Shown: positions 1-8,832, counted from the first letter of the stretch. The stretch: DNA of 52,930 nucleotides from Candidatus Muiribacterium halophilum (GCA_023228995.1 JALOAD010000024.1:1-52930), one strand, 5' to 3'. Made by a program: numbers and translations. The notes: generated by a model not told the origin, from the letters alone.

Positions 1-2
1 AC

Positions 3-164
3 TATACTGTAAAAAGTCCTTCAGAGATATGGGGAGATAGGGAAAATATTGCTTTAGCCTGGGTTTTAGGTGTAAAGCAGAAAAAACATGGTATACCAAC
101 AGGTAATTTTATAATATATATTGACACAAAAACAGGAGAAGTTATAGGTGGACAATTTTCCTGA
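3..164 (+). CDS. C-terminal end of a secreted PepSY-like protein (partial)
   Basis: The left edge of the window cuts this gene, so only the last 53 codons are present, ending at a TGA. The tail reads YIDTKTGEVIGGQFS, which closely matches the tail of the complete protein at 5091-6212 (VDAETGEIIGG). That ending is typical of PepSY-like beta-hairpin units in secreted Gram-positive and diderm proteins. It is therefore most likely a second copy of that family. The missing N-terminus prevents any statement on signal peptide or operon. Confidence 0.6.
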   Translation, partial: YTVKSPSEIWGDRENIALAWVLGVKQKKHGIPTGNFIIYIDTKTGEVIGGQFS

Positions 165-174
165 CAAATTCTAA

Positions 175-644
175 TCAAATTTTTTAAGAAGATTCAGGAC
201 CGTATCAAGAGAATTCTCAATTGAAGGAGATAATCAAGTACCAATAACTATAGTCAGTGAAGAAGATAAAAGAATAAAAAACATACCAATGATAAACCTA
301 TATAATCTGGAAGGTGTTGGAATGGGAGAAAGTCCTTATGCAGGAGATCCTTTACATCTTTCATTGAAATTCTTATCTGAATATACAGACAATAAACAAG
401 ATGAGATAGAAGCATTGATATTAGACCCTCATTACAGTTTATCTCATCATGTTGTATTAAAAGAAACAGGAGATGATACACGAATATTTGCAACTGAAAT
501 ACCAGAAGTAAACTAAGTATTCTTGCAGGAATTGATGATCTTCCTCTTCTTTTTAGTAAAGGAAAAATAAAAAAGGTTAGACAAAAAATGGTTAATCAAA
601 ATCTTTTTGTTAAAAAACATCTTGACAATATAATAGTATATTAA
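175..644 (+). pseudogene. Remnant of the surface-protein domain found in the 740-5101 gene
   Basis: An open stretch without a credible start reads FSIEGDNQVPITIV and then, about 60 residues later, LKETGDDTRIF, ending at 514-516. Both motifs recur in the same order in the middle of the large TPR protein at 740-5101 (FSIEGDNQVPIMIV and LTETGEDTRIF). After the stop, a shifted frame stays open from 516 to 644 and reads SILAGIDDLPLLFSKGK, so a frameshift may separate two parts of one old gene. The T-ETG-DTRIF pattern resembles repeats of bacterial surface adhesins. I read the whole stretch as a decayed fragment left by recombination with the neighbouring gene family. Confidence 0.5.
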
Positions 645-739
645 TAAACTAAAAATATATCATGAAACAGTCAAAGAATAATATCATAAAAAAAATCAAG
701 ATATAATCTATAAAAATATAAGCAAACTGGTGTAAAATT

Positions 740-3700
740 ATGAAAAAAACATTGTATATTTTAACAATTCTATTATTTTCTGTTATTTCATGGAGTATGA
801 ATCTTGAATATATTGAAGCTGTTTCTGGTGTTAATTTACTAACAGAAAACAAAATTTTGAGTATTCAGGTGATTAATAAAGATATTTCAGATAAAATTGA
901 TAATATAGGAAGTCAGGCAGAAATCCTTGATTATCTTGGTAATCTTTCGCAGAATTTTGCAAATAATAAAAGTATTATAGAGAGTATTGAAGCAGTATAT
1001 GATTTTACTGTATCTGAAATAGAAAAAGATTCTGAATTTTTATGTAAAAATATTGTTGATGAAAATTACCAAGAAAATATTAAAGAATATGTTGAGAAGA
1101 TGAAATCTGAATTTAAATCAAATAAAGATATGGGTGTTTTTTATACTTTAAACTCGAAACTTCTTGAAAAAATGAGTAATATGAGAATGAAAAAATCTCA
1201 TATTAATATAATATCTGACATTCAGGATATAATACTAAATGATGAGAATAAACAAAGGATATTTGCTATAGATCACAAAAAATACATACAAAAATTTGGA
1301 CTTAAAATAACAGATTATTACAGAGAACAGATAGATGTTTTTTTAAAGGATAAAGATAAAGAAAAATTCTTAAAAAAATATAAATATATAGAAAAAGCAT
1401 TTTCTTTGTATAAAATACTTAATCATAAATTTTGCTTAGAAAAGTCAAGAGAAAATACACCGGAAGAAGAATTATACGATCAGGCAATGAAAGAAATAGG
1501 TGAAGGAAATTATATGACTGCTATCAATCTATTGCAGAGACTTATAGGTGAATATCCTGCTTACGCCTACTCTAATGGAGCATATTATGAGATAGGTTAC
1601 TGTTATGAAAAGATGGCAGACAATATTAATGCAATTGAATGGTTTAAAAAAAGTATATTGTATGATAAGACATCACCATACAAAAGATATTCGTATTCTA
1701 AGATAATCACCATATATCATATTTATAGTGGAAGTGAAGAAGATTTACTTGAATCAATAAGTTTTTTTGATTGGTGTATAGAATACTCTCCTGATGAAAA
1801 TATAAGGCAAAATGCAAGATATGATAAAAGCAAAGTTTATAATTCTTTGTATAATATGACAGAAGATCCCGAACTAAAAAAAGAATATTACATGAAAGAA
1901 GCAGAAGCTCTTGAAATTTATATTGAGAAATATATTAACACTGGAGAATATCAACCGGAAAAAGGAGAAGTATATAATCAGTTAGGATTCATATATTATG
2001 TTATCGCAAGTTTTTATGAAAGTGATTTAGAAAAAAGAGAAGAAGTATATAATAAATCAATAGCAAGATATAAAGAAAATCTTGTTTCAGATGACAGCAG
2101 ACTGTTGGAATCATGTTATTTAGGAATTGTTAATGGATATGCTGCTAATAATTTTTTATATGGCATAACAGACAGAGAAAAGACAAGAGCTTATGGAAAA
2201 GATTGCGAAAAATATACTCAGATGTATCTGACTACTTTTTCGGTTAATGCAAATGAGTATATTAGAAGAACTATACTTTATGCAATGGCTGGAACATATA
2301 TAAGAACAGGAAATACATATCTTTATGATGATGAGAATGAATATGAAAAAATAATAGCAAATTATGAAAAAGCAAAAGAAATGTTTTCAGGTATAATACC
2401 ATATAATTATATGACAAAAGAGCATATAGATAACAGCTTAGGAGAATGTAATTTTATAATTGGAACAACATATCTTTATTTTGAAAAAGATAAAGAAAAA
2501 GCTCAAAAATTTCTGAAACTTTCAGAAGAACAGCATTTATTAGTAATAAATAATTCAGCTACAGATAAGGCAGAAAAAGTCAGAGCATATTCAGATATAG
2601 TGAATACATACAGATTTCTTGAAGAATACGATAAAGCATTATGGGCTTGTAATCAGACAATAGGAATAACAGATTATCAGACAGATTATTATACTCAGGC
2701 TGGAATATATGTTCAGATGGGAACAATGTATCTATTAAAAGGTGAATCATTAAAAGCAAGAGAGATATTCACAAATGTAAATACATATTATCCAAACTCA
2801 GGAGTAAACTCAAAATCCGATATAGGAATCGCAGACAGTTATAAAGATGAAGAAAACTATGAAGAAGCAGAAAAATATTATATAAAAGTAATAGAAGACC
2901 CATTCTATAATAACTTTGGAAAAATACATCATCAGGAAAAAATAAGAGCATATCAGGAACTTGTTGAAATATATAAAAAGACAGATAATTACAGTAAAGC
3001 AGATGAAATGCTCAAAAAAGTATTAGGAGCATATTACGATTCAGGATATTACTATAATGATGATTTTGTAAAGAAAGCAAAAGAGATTTATATAAATACA
3101 ATAAAAGTGAAAATTGAACCAGTTATTGAAGAAATGAAAGAAGGTGTGAAGAAAAGGCTTACTGCAAGTCTTGTATATAAAGATGGAACTCTTGTAGATA
3201 TGACAGGACTTGAGAATATTCAATGGAATTGGAGTATAACAGGAAATGAAGATGATTCTTATAAAATAGAACCTTTAAGAACAAATTCCACACAGGCAGA
3301 TTTCACATTATACAAAGGCAATTTCATGGATATAATAATCTCATCAAAAGTGGACTTCTCAGTCGCTGAAAAGCGATGGGTCAGGCTGAACTCTGCGGGA
3401 GTAAAAGAAAGCTCAGCTCAGACCCGGGTAGTATCAAGAGAGTTCTCAATTGAAGGAGATAATCAGGTACCAATAATGATAGTCAATGAAAACGATAGAA
3501 GGATAAAAAGAATACCCTTGGTGGATGGAAGTAAGATCAAAGGAGTAAAAGCAGGTTTGATTGAGGATATGAATTATCCTTTATTTGCTCTTATAAAATC
3601 AAGTAATGGGTATAGAAAAAATACAATTGATAGAATTGAATTAGAATTTATTGATCCGGAAGATAAAGTGAATAAAAAAGTGTATTTAACGGAAACAGGT

Positions 3701-5101
3701 GAAGATACAAGGATTTTTAAAGATGGTATTTATGAACTGTCATTATTATATCCTTTGCCGGTAGATACAATTCCAGCTATTATATCAGCGAGAAAAGATT
3801 TAAATAATAAAGGATATATAAATTATTTAAAGAAATTAGATAAAGATATTTTAGCTGGAGATGGGTTGGAGTTGTCTTGTATTAATTCAAATGATATAGA
3901 AGGCGATTTTTTGCTAATGAATATTAATTTGAGGGATAAGGTAATAAATGATTATAGACAGGAAATGTTAATATCGGAAGACTCTTTGTTTTATATAAAA
4001 ATAATTGATGATAAAAGGACAGATATGGATGAAATAGAAGGTCTTGTAGAACATTTTAATAAAAATTTCACAGCAAAAGAAATACGACCAGGTATTTTTA
4101 TGACAGAAGGATTTATTATGATGAAAAATGTTGATGAAAAGGATATTATTATAGATGATGAAGGAAATAAATTTTATGAATTACATAAAGGGAAATTTGA
4201 AGTCCTAGATATTTTGGATTTAAAGGATAAAAAACTTGAAAGTTTGGATATTAAACTTGTTTCAGATAATAAAATTTATAAAAAGATTATAAATAATAAA
4301 ATCGCATTAGGAATTTTTGGATTTTATGAGAGTGGTAAAGCACATGATACATCAGCCATTCAAAAAAATTCAGAAGAATTTTTAAAATATATGGTTAATA
4401 TAGCAAGTTGGGGATTTCAATCTGCAATGGATTTAAGTCTTTCGGACAGGGAATTTGAATATATAAGAACCTCTACACAGGAAATAGGAATTTTATATTA
4501 TAATGGACATGGTGGAACTGTGGAAGTTAAAAGCAGTGTAATACCTTCGTATTTAAAAAATAAAATTAATATGAACTGGAGTAAAGATACTTATGAATTA
4601 CCCACAATACAGATGTTTAAAGATATAGATGAAAATATGATCAAAGAAAATTTTGATGAGATTGTACCTGGATTATCTATGTATGTATCGCCAAATCAGC
4701 TTGGAAAATTCGGATATATTGATTATGAATCACCAAATCAGGGTTTTTATGAAAAGGAAGTGAGTCTGATTTTCTTTGAAGCATGTCTTATTGGAAGAAA
4801 TCTTGAATTTATGCATGCATATTTCAATTCAAAATGTTCAATAGGGTATAAAACAACAGTAAATGAAAAACAATCAAAATCAATATCAGAAGTGTTTTTT
4901 AGAGAATTCAACAAACCAGATAAATATGGAAAATATAGAACAGTTAAGGAAATTTTAAAACAGATTACAATAGATACATTTAATTTAGGGGAACAATATT
5001 ATACACCGGAAATTAAAGAGTCTAAATGTCAATTGTATATAATAAATCCAGATTTCAGATTCCCGGATCTTTTTGAAATAGAGGAAGAATATGAAAAATA
5101 A
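740..5101 (+). CDS. Large secreted TPR protein with a C-terminal caspase-like peptidase domain
   Basis: This 1,453-residue protein starts with a probable signal peptide (residues 1 to about 20, a hydrophobic stretch after MKK). Residues of about 240 to 800 are rich in TPR-like helical repeats (for example AINLLQRLIGEYP, NAIEWFKKSILYD, KAREIFTNVNTYYP). Around residues 820-1010 lies a beta-rich adhesin-like part with the LTETGEDTRIF motif. The C-terminal 250 residues contain YYNGHGG, with His about 1257, followed by IFFEACLIG, with Cys about 1349. This His-then-Cys spacing fits clan CD peptidases (caspase, CHAT, gingipain families). It overlaps the next gene by 11 bp, so the two are co-translated. 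Residues 878-896 are encoded by a GC-rich palindromic insertion. Substrate and activation are unknown; an S-layer or surface-processing role is one possibility. Confidence 0.75.
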   Translation: MKKTLYILTILLFSVISWSMNLEYIEAVSGVNLLTENKILSIQVINKDISDKIDNIGSQAEILDYLGNLSQNFANNKSIIESIEAVYDFTVSEIEKDSEFLCKNIVDENYQENIKEYVEKMKSEFKSNKDMGVFYTLNSKLLEKMSNMRMKKSHINIISDIQDIILNDENKQRIFAIDHKKYIQKFGLKITDYYREQIDVFLKDKDKEKFLKKYKYIEKAFSLYKILNHKFCLEKSRENTPEEELYDQAMKEIGEGNYMTAINLLQRLIGEYPAYAYSNGAYYEIGYCYEKMADNINAIEWFKKSILYDKTSPYKRYSYSKIITIYHIYSGSEEDLLESISFFDWCIEYSPDENIRQNARYDKSKVYNSLYNMTEDPELKKEYYMKEAEALEIYIEKYINTGEYQPEKGEVYNQLGFIYYVIASFYESDLEKREEVYNKSIARYKENLVSDDSRLLESCYLGIVNGYAANNFLYGITDREKTRAYGKDCEKYTQMYLTTFSVNANEYIRRTILYAMAGTYIRTGNTYLYDDENEYEKIIANYEKAKEMFSGIIPYNYMTKEHIDNSLGECNFIIGTTYLYFEKDKEKAQKFLKLSEEQHLLVINNSATDKAEKVRAYSDIVNTYRFLEEYDKALWACNQTIGITDYQTDYYTQAGIYVQMGTMYLLKGESLKAREIFTNVNTYYPNSGVNSKSDIGIADSYKDEENYEEAEKYYIKVIEDPFYNNFGKIHHQEKIRAYQELVEIYKKTDNYSKADEMLKKVLGAYYDSGYYYNDDFVKKAKEIYINTIKVKIEPVIEEMKEGVKKRLTASLVYKDGTLVDMTGLENIQWNWSITGNEDDSYKIEPLRTNSTQADFTLYKGNFMDIIISSKVDFSVAEKRWVRLNSAGVKESSAQTRVVSREFSIEGDNQVPIMIVNENDRRIKRIPLVDGSKIKGVKAGLIEDMNYPLFALIKSSNGYRKNTIDRIELEFIDPEDKVNKKVYLTETGEDTRIFKDGIYELSLLYPLPVDTIPAIISARKDLNNKGYINYLKKLDKDILAGDGLELSCINSNDIEGDFLLMNINLRDKVINDYRQEMLISEDSLFYIKIIDDKRTDMDEIEGLVEHFNKNFTAKEIRPGIFMTEGFIMMKNVDEKDIIIDDEGNKFYELHKGKFEVLDILDLKDKKLESLDIKLVSDNKIYKKIINNKIALGIFGFYESGKAHDTSAIQKNSEEFLKYMVNIASWGFQSAMDLSLSDREFEYIRTSTQEIGILYYNGHGGTVEVKSSVIPSYLKNKINMNWSKDTYELPTIQMFKDIDENMIKENFDEIVPGLSMYVSPNQLGKFGYIDYESPNQGFYEKEVSLIFFEACLIGRNLEFMHAYFNSKCSIGYKTTVNEKQSKSISEVFFREFNKPDKYGKYRTVKEILKQITIDTFNLGEQYYTPEIKESKCQLYIINPDFRFPDLFEIEEEYEK
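3372..3426. repeat. GC-rich palindromic element inserted in frame in a coding region
   Basis: A 55-bp block with 31 G or C bases lies inside an otherwise strongly AT-rich gene. Its ends form an imperfect inverted repeat (GGGTCAGGCTGA against TCAGCTCAGACCC). A nearly identical 55-bp copy, with about three differences, occurs at 6639-6693. In both places it is read in the same frame as RWVRLNSAGVKESSAQTR. It keeps the large gene open, which recalls the in-frame palindromic elements of Rickettsia; similarity to those is by behaviour and not by sequence. Confidence 0.75.
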
Positions 5102-6212
5102 AACAATAATTTTATTTGTATTTTTCTCTTTTATATTAAGTTTATCCATAAATGCAGAGGAAAAAAGAATACTCTCAGAAGAGGAAAAAAAATATTATAT
5201 TGATAGAATGATAGATATAGTGGCGTATTATTATCATGATAATCCAGAGTTTCTAGGAAATTTGAAAGTGCATATAAGATTGGGGAAAAGCTATGAAGTT
5301 GAAAAGGGAAAGAATCTTATTAAATGCAGTTTATCTGATTATGACAAAGAAAAAAAAGAGTACAATGCAAATTTTGAATTTAGATTTGCTGATAGAAAAC
5401 TGATATTTTTTTCAGAAAATAATTGCTATGAGAAATTAAAAAAAAAAAATGGGGAGAAGATAGAGAAAATAATCAATGAAGAGAAGATAATAAAATCAGG
5501 AAGAAATTTTCTTTCCAGATTTGTACCTGAATTGGATAATGATTATTTTTTGAAAATATGGGTTGATAAACTACATGATTTTGGAACTTCTGAATTAGGG
5601 GGTGGATTTTATTTTTACATTTATTATAAGGGTTATAAGACAACAGATGTTTTGTTACTTGATTTTTATCTGGACGGGAAAATAAGATATTATTCGCTTT
5701 CAAAAGACTACAACTATAAAATACCTGAAAAAATATTAACTTGGGAAGAAGCATTAAAAAAATTAAATAATGAGATAAACAGTAATCCAAAAAAATATTA
5801 TAATATAGAATCTTTTGCGGATATAAAAGTATTAACTGATGAAGAATTAAAGAAAATACAAAAAGAAAAATATTATATGTACCCATTTAATAAATTTTAT
5901 TACTTAGATAAGAAACCGATTTTTCTGAATGCAAATACAGAAATAGGAAAATATTTGAAAGAGGGAGCGCATGGAATATTTGGTGGAAATGACATAATGA
6001 AGATTAAAGAAAGATGGAATAGATATTTTGGAAATAAAAATCCTTATTTCACTAGCTTGGGTGACTCTAAATTCAAAAAATTAGCTTATATTTTTTATAT
6101 TAATGCAGATTTGAGAGATAATGCAGAGGATTTTGGATTAAGTGAATTATATGTTGATGCAGAAACAGGCGAGATAATTGGTGGAAGGACCTGGAGAAAT
6201 AATTATTTTTAA
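5091..6212 (+). CDS. Secreted protein with PepSY-like C-terminus
   Basis: A 373-residue protein with a clear signal peptide (residues 1-22, cut probable after INA). The rest is charged and soluble, with no membrane segment. The last 40 residues, ending DLRDNAEDFGLSELYVDAETGEIIGG, resemble a PepSY or YcdB/YcdC-type unit, a fold often found in secreted peptidase inhibitors or propeptides. It overlaps the 3' end of the caspase-like gene by 11 bp, so co-translation is likely. A role as inhibitor or chaperone of that peptidase is an attractive inference, not shown. A second, truncated family member lies at the left window edge. Confidence 0.6.
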   Translation: MKNKTIILFVFFSFILSLSINAEEKRILSEEEKKYYIDRMIDIVAYYYHDNPEFLGNLKVHIRLGKSYEVEKGKNLIKCSLSDYDKEKKEYNANFEFRFADRKLIFFSENNCYEKLKKKNGEKIEKIINEEKIIKSGRNFLSRFVPELDNDYFLKIWVDKLHDFGTSELGGGFYFYIYYKGYKTTDVLLLDFYLDGKIRYYSLSKDYNYKIPEKILTWEEALKKLNNEINSNPKKYYNIESFADIKVLTDEELKKIQKEKYYMYPFNKFYYLDKKPIFLNANTEIGKYLKEGAHGIFGGNDIMKIKERWNRYFGNKNPYFTSLGDSKFKKLAYIFYINADLRDNAEDFGLSELYVDAETGEIIGGRTWRNNYF

Positions 6213-6224
6213 TTTAAATTCTAA

Positions 6225-6356
6225 GTTGAAGGAGATAATCAGGTACCAATAATGATAGTCAATGAAAACGACAGAAGGATAAAAAACATACCAATGATAA
6301 ATCCACATAATCTTGAAGGTGTTGGAATGGGAGAAAGCCTTCCAAGGAGAAATTAA
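6225..6356 (+). pseudogene. Chimeric fragment of the adhesin-like domain
   Basis: A 43-codon open fragment reads VEGDNQVPIMIVNENDRRIK and continues NIPMINPHNLEGVGMGES. The first half is nearly identical at DNA level to 3453-3510 in the large gene, while the second half matches the left-edge fragment near 271-330. It has no start codon context and stops where an inverted repeat begins. I read it as a recombination product between two gene copies. Confidence 0.6.
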
Positions 6357-6433
6357 AAATTAATAATGAAAAATGAAAAATTGGAAAAAATAAAAGATTT
6401 TGCTTTGAATTGTTCATTGTTAATTTTTAATTA
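6351..6433. repeat. AT-rich inverted repeat, MITE-like
   Basis: The left arm, AATTAAAAATTAATAATGAA, is matched in reverse complement by about 25 bp at 6409-6433 (TTCATTGTTAATTTTTAATT). The spacer is about 27 bp. It sits exactly at the junction between two broken gene fragments, which fits a small non-coding mobile element or a recombination hot spot. It is a weak transcription terminator because no T-run follows on the plus strand. Confidence 0.5.
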
Positions 6434-6439
6434 TTCATT

Positions 6440-6706
6440 ATGATTTATCATAAGCCATATCCACAGATTATAGAGAAAGTTGGAGAAAGTAGAAGGAGAA
6501 TTTTAGCTGATAGCTGTGAAATTGAGTATGTGAAAAAAAATGGTGAGATAATAAATGATCTTGATGATGATGGAGAAATACAGGAAAAAGAAAGATTACA
6601 TTTTCCAGTATGGCAAGGACCAGATTACGAAGATGAAGAGCGATGGGTCAGGCTGAACTCTGCGGGAGTAAAGGAAGGCTCAGCACAGACCCGAAAATTT
6701 CATTAA
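6440..6706 (+). pseudogene. Short ORF ending in the palindromic element, probable gene remnant
   Basis: This 88-codon frame starts immediately after the inverted repeat, without a convincing ribosome binding site. Its middle (NDLDDDGEIQEKERLHFPVW) looks like an acidic linker of a surface protein. The end is the second copy of the GC-rich palindromic element (RWVRLNSAGVKEGSAQTR), followed by four residues and a stop. I do not recognise the first 65 residues. It is most simply a piece of a larger gene of the same family as 740-5101. Confidence 0.4.
6639..6693. repeat. Second copy of the GC-rich palindromic element
   Basis: This 55-bp copy matches 3372-3426 apart from about three substitutions, and is read in the same frame. 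About 25 bp downstream (6726-6750) is another GC-rich patch, GAAGCCTTCTGCCTCCGAGC, that is not part of the match and may be the remnant of a different element. Confidence 0.75.
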
Positions 6707-6785
6707 AAGCTATTAAGCGATTTGGAAGCCTTCTGCCTCCGAGCCAATCTCAACTTTTTCGCCTATTATACTTTCTTATCTTTAT

Positions 6786-6814
6786 TTGACAATATATGCT
6801 TAAAATAATAGAAT
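6786..6814 (+). promoter_or_regulatory. Sigma-70-type promoter of the Mrp operon
   Basis: TTGACA and TAGAAT are separated by 17 bp. The predicted start is near 6821, which would give a leader of about 75 nt ahead of the first gene of the operon. Confidence 0.65.
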
Positions 6815-6820
6815 TTAATA

Positions 6821-6876
6821 TAGAAGTTTTTATAAATTCTTTTCGAATTCTAACTTCTATTATTTAACTTTTTTTA
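6821..6876 (+). terminator. Hairpin followed by T-run in the operon leader, possible attenuator
   Basis: TAGAAGTT at 6821 pairs with AACTTCTA at 6852-6859, with additional imperfect pairing (AAATTC/GAATTC) towards the loop. After TTATTTAA comes a run of seven T. It lies between the predicted transcription start and the ribosome binding site GGAGG at 6887-6891. It may stop part of the transcripts before the operon, but no competing structure was worked out. Confidence 0.45.
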
Positions 6877-6895
6877 TTATCGATTTGGAGGATAT

Positions 6896-7780
6896 ATGAA
6901 AAAAATTTTAATTTCAGTATTTACCTTGATATTTGCGTTTAATATTTATTGTTTAGATTTCAATTATATTATGAAGCATTCTAATATTTATAATAAAAAT
7001 GTAATTGTGTTTTTTTATCAGGAAGATAATGTTTGGCTTGATTTTTCAGTTGATTTTTTTACAGGTGAGAATATTTCAAAATTAGGTGAAAAATTTAATT
7101 TATGTTTTCTTTCTTCTAATAAATATCTTAATCTTAGAAATTATCTTTCAGTTCCTTCGGGAAATACTATTGTTATGCTAAATCCAAAAGGTGTTGAAAT
7201 AGATAGAATTAGAATTACATATTCGCCTAAAAACCCAAAGGAATTAGTTGATTATATATTTGAATTATCAAAAAATCCGCAGAATTTTATAAATTTAAAG
7301 AGAAAGGTTGGAAAATACCCAGATAATTACTTTTTTTCTTATGAATTATCTCAAAGATATGATAGAAGAGGAATGTATAAACAAGCTGAGCTTGCACTTA
7401 TAAATACAATTAATTCGCATCCGACTTTTCCAGATGCATATGTATCGCTTGCAAGATTATATAGAAAAACTGGAAATTTCAAAGAAAGTCATTCTATATT
7501 AAATATTGCTTCTGGAATTATTAAAAACAGTCAAAATATTACTCTTGAAAAGATAAAAACATATATTGAATCAGGCGAACTTCATCAAGCTAGTGTAATG
7601 CTTCAGGATTTCAAACCGAATTCTGATAAATTAATTCGTGAAAAACTTCTTGCTCAGGTTATATGTTATGAATTGACAGGACAGCATCAGATTGCTTATA
7701 ATTCCTACAAAGAACTTAAAAAACTTGATGATTTAAGTATTTACACTGAAACAGCAAAAAAATACCTTAATGAAAAATAA
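6896..7780 (+). CDS. Exported thioredoxin-fold protein with TPR repeats
   Basis: A 294-residue protein with signal peptide MKKILISVFTLIFAFNIYC. Residues 30-125 resemble a thioredoxin-like domain (NVIVFFYQEDNVW, then SVPSGNTIVMLNPKG), but the CxxC active site is absent, so it is unlikely to be a redox enzyme. Residues 135-290 form TPR-like helices (KQAELALINTINSHPTFPDAYVSLARLYRKTGNFKES). A strong GGAGG precedes the ATG. Its last 11 bp overlap the mnhE gene, so it is the first gene of the antiporter operon. A structural or assembly role at the outer face of the membrane is an inference from that position. Confidence 0.65.
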   Translation: MKKILISVFTLIFAFNIYCLDFNYIMKHSNIYNKNVIVFFYQEDNVWLDFSVDFFTGENISKLGEKFNLCFLSSNKYLNLRNYLSVPSGNTIVMLNPKGVEIDRIRITYSPKNPKELVDYIFELSKNPQNFINLKRKVGKYPDNYFFSYELSQRYDRRGMYKQAELALINTINSHPTFPDAYVSLARLYRKTGNFKESHSILNIASGIIKNSQNITLEKIKTYIESGELHQASVMLQDFKPNSDKLIREKLLAQVICYELTGQHQIAYNSYKELKKLDDLSIYTETAKKYLNEK

Positions 7781-8285
7781 ATTTTTATATTTTAAATTAG
7801 TTAGAATAAGTGTTATAACAATTCTTTGTTTTTTATTCTGGTTTGTTATATCGGAGGAATTTTCTGTATTATCCATGGTTGCTGGATTAATACTATCATT
7901 TATATGTGCATTATATTCTTATGAGATTTTTATAAGAGATGATGAATTTCATAAAAGTGCTATTTTTTTTAGAATAGATTTGCTTTTCATATATTTTTTA
8001 TGGCTATGGTTTGAAAGTTATTTTGCAACTTTTCAATTAGCTAAAATGGTTTTTTCAAAAAAACTTAATCCTGGTGTTGTTAGAATAAAAACAAAAATCC
8101 GCTCTGAAATTGGCAGAACTTTTCTTGCTAATTCTATATCATTGCTTCCTGGAACTATTGCATTATGGATGGAAGGACCTTATATTTATGTTCATTGGTA
8201 TACAAGAAAAACTAATAATTCAATATATGCAGGTAAACTTATAAAAAGCAGACTTGAAAAGATTATTTTAAGGATATTTCAATGA
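7770..8285 (+). CDS. mnhE: Mrp/Mnh Na+/H+ antiporter subunit E
   Basis: A 171-residue membrane protein with two or three hydrophobic segments near the N-terminus (residues 10-60 and 68-95) and a basic soluble tail. The tail contains VVRIKTKIRSEIGRTFLANSISLLPGTIAL, which is the conserved MnhE signature (SITLTPGT-like) preceding the C-terminal region. It overlaps the previous gene by 11 bp and the next by 4 bp. MnhE is needed for assembly and activity of Mrp complexes in the cytoplasmic membrane. Confidence 0.88.
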   Translation: MKNKFLYFKLVRISVITILCFLFWFVISEEFSVLSMVAGLILSFICALYSYEIFIRDDEFHKSAIFFRIDLLFIYFLWLWFESYFATFQLAKMVFSKKLNPGVVRIKTKIRSEIGRTFLANSISLLPGTIALWMEGPYIYVHWYTRKTNNSIYAGKLIKSRLEKIILRIFQ

Positions 8286-8527
8286 TTTATTATATTTACT
8301 TTTTTTTAATTGCAATTTTTTTATGTCTTATTAGAATACCTTTTATAGATTTCTTTTTTGAAAGAATTGTTTTTTTAGGAGCAATATCAACATTTGTTGT
8401 AATTCTTATGTGTTTATTATCAGTTTATTACAATAAGGAATTTTACCTTGACATTGCACTTATGTATTCAATACTATCTTTTACTGGAATGATTTCTCTT
8501 GCTTGGTTTTTTAAAAGAAACAAATAG
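8282..8527 (+). CDS. mnhF: Mrp/Mnh antiporter subunit F
   Basis: An 81-residue protein made of three hydrophobic helices. In MnhF the middle part normally reads like D-R-I-V followed by A-L; here FFERIVFLGAISTF and YYNKEFYLDIALMYSILSFTG fit that family. It starts with ATG overlapping the mnhE stop, and its end overlaps the next gene by 29 bp. Small size and position between E and G support the assignment. Confidence 0.82.
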   Translation: MIYYIYFFLIAIFLCLIRIPFIDFFFERIVFLGAISTFVVILMCLLSVYYNKEFYLDIALMYSILSFTGMISLAWFFKRNK

Positions 8528-8831
8528 TGGAGGTTTATTGCTTTATATTGGACATTTTTTAATTATATTCGGCATTATTATAATGTGTTTTGGAATTGCA
8601 GGATTATATAAATTTCCAGATCTTTTTTTAAAACTCCATGCACTTTCAAAATGTGGTTCATCAGGAGCTGCAACGATACTTTCAGGTCTTATGTTAATAT
8701 CTAATAAACATGAAATGAATATAAAATTATTTATTATTTTAGTTTTTTTATTTGCAACATCCCCAGTCATATCACATGTTATATCTGTTGGTGCTGTGAG
8801 AAATAAAACAGAATTTTTTATAAGGAAATAA
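8499..8831 (+). CDS. mnhG: Mrp/Mnh antiporter subunit G
   Basis: A 110-residue membrane protein. The hydrophobic start and the stretch GIAGLYKFPDLFLKLHALSKCGSSGAATILSGLML match the MnhG signature (G-L-x-R-F-P-D-x-x-x-R-x-H-A-x-x-K). It also ends with a P-V-(I/S)-x-H motif (SPVISHVISVGA) typical of MnhG. The start used here overlaps mnhF by 29 bp. A later GTG or TTG start near 8527 cannot be excluded. Confidence 0.85.
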   Translation: MLGFLKETNSGGLLLYIGHFLIIFGIIIMCFGIAGLYKFPDLFLKLHALSKCGSSGAATILSGLMLISNKHEMNIKLFIILVFLFATSPVISHVISVGAVRNKTEFFIRK

Positions 8832-8832
8832 A

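Noticed and set aside
740-5101. Type III-E CRISPR-associated TPR-CHAT protease
   Set aside because: The protein has a signal peptide and no cas genes surround it, so only the domain pair is similar.
5473-5886. Long open frames on the minus strand under the 5091-6212 gene and under other AT-rich genes
   Set aside because: They lie entirely within convincing plus-strand genes, lack ribosome binding sites and have low-complexity Leu/Phe/Ile composition expected from reading AT-rich genes backwards.
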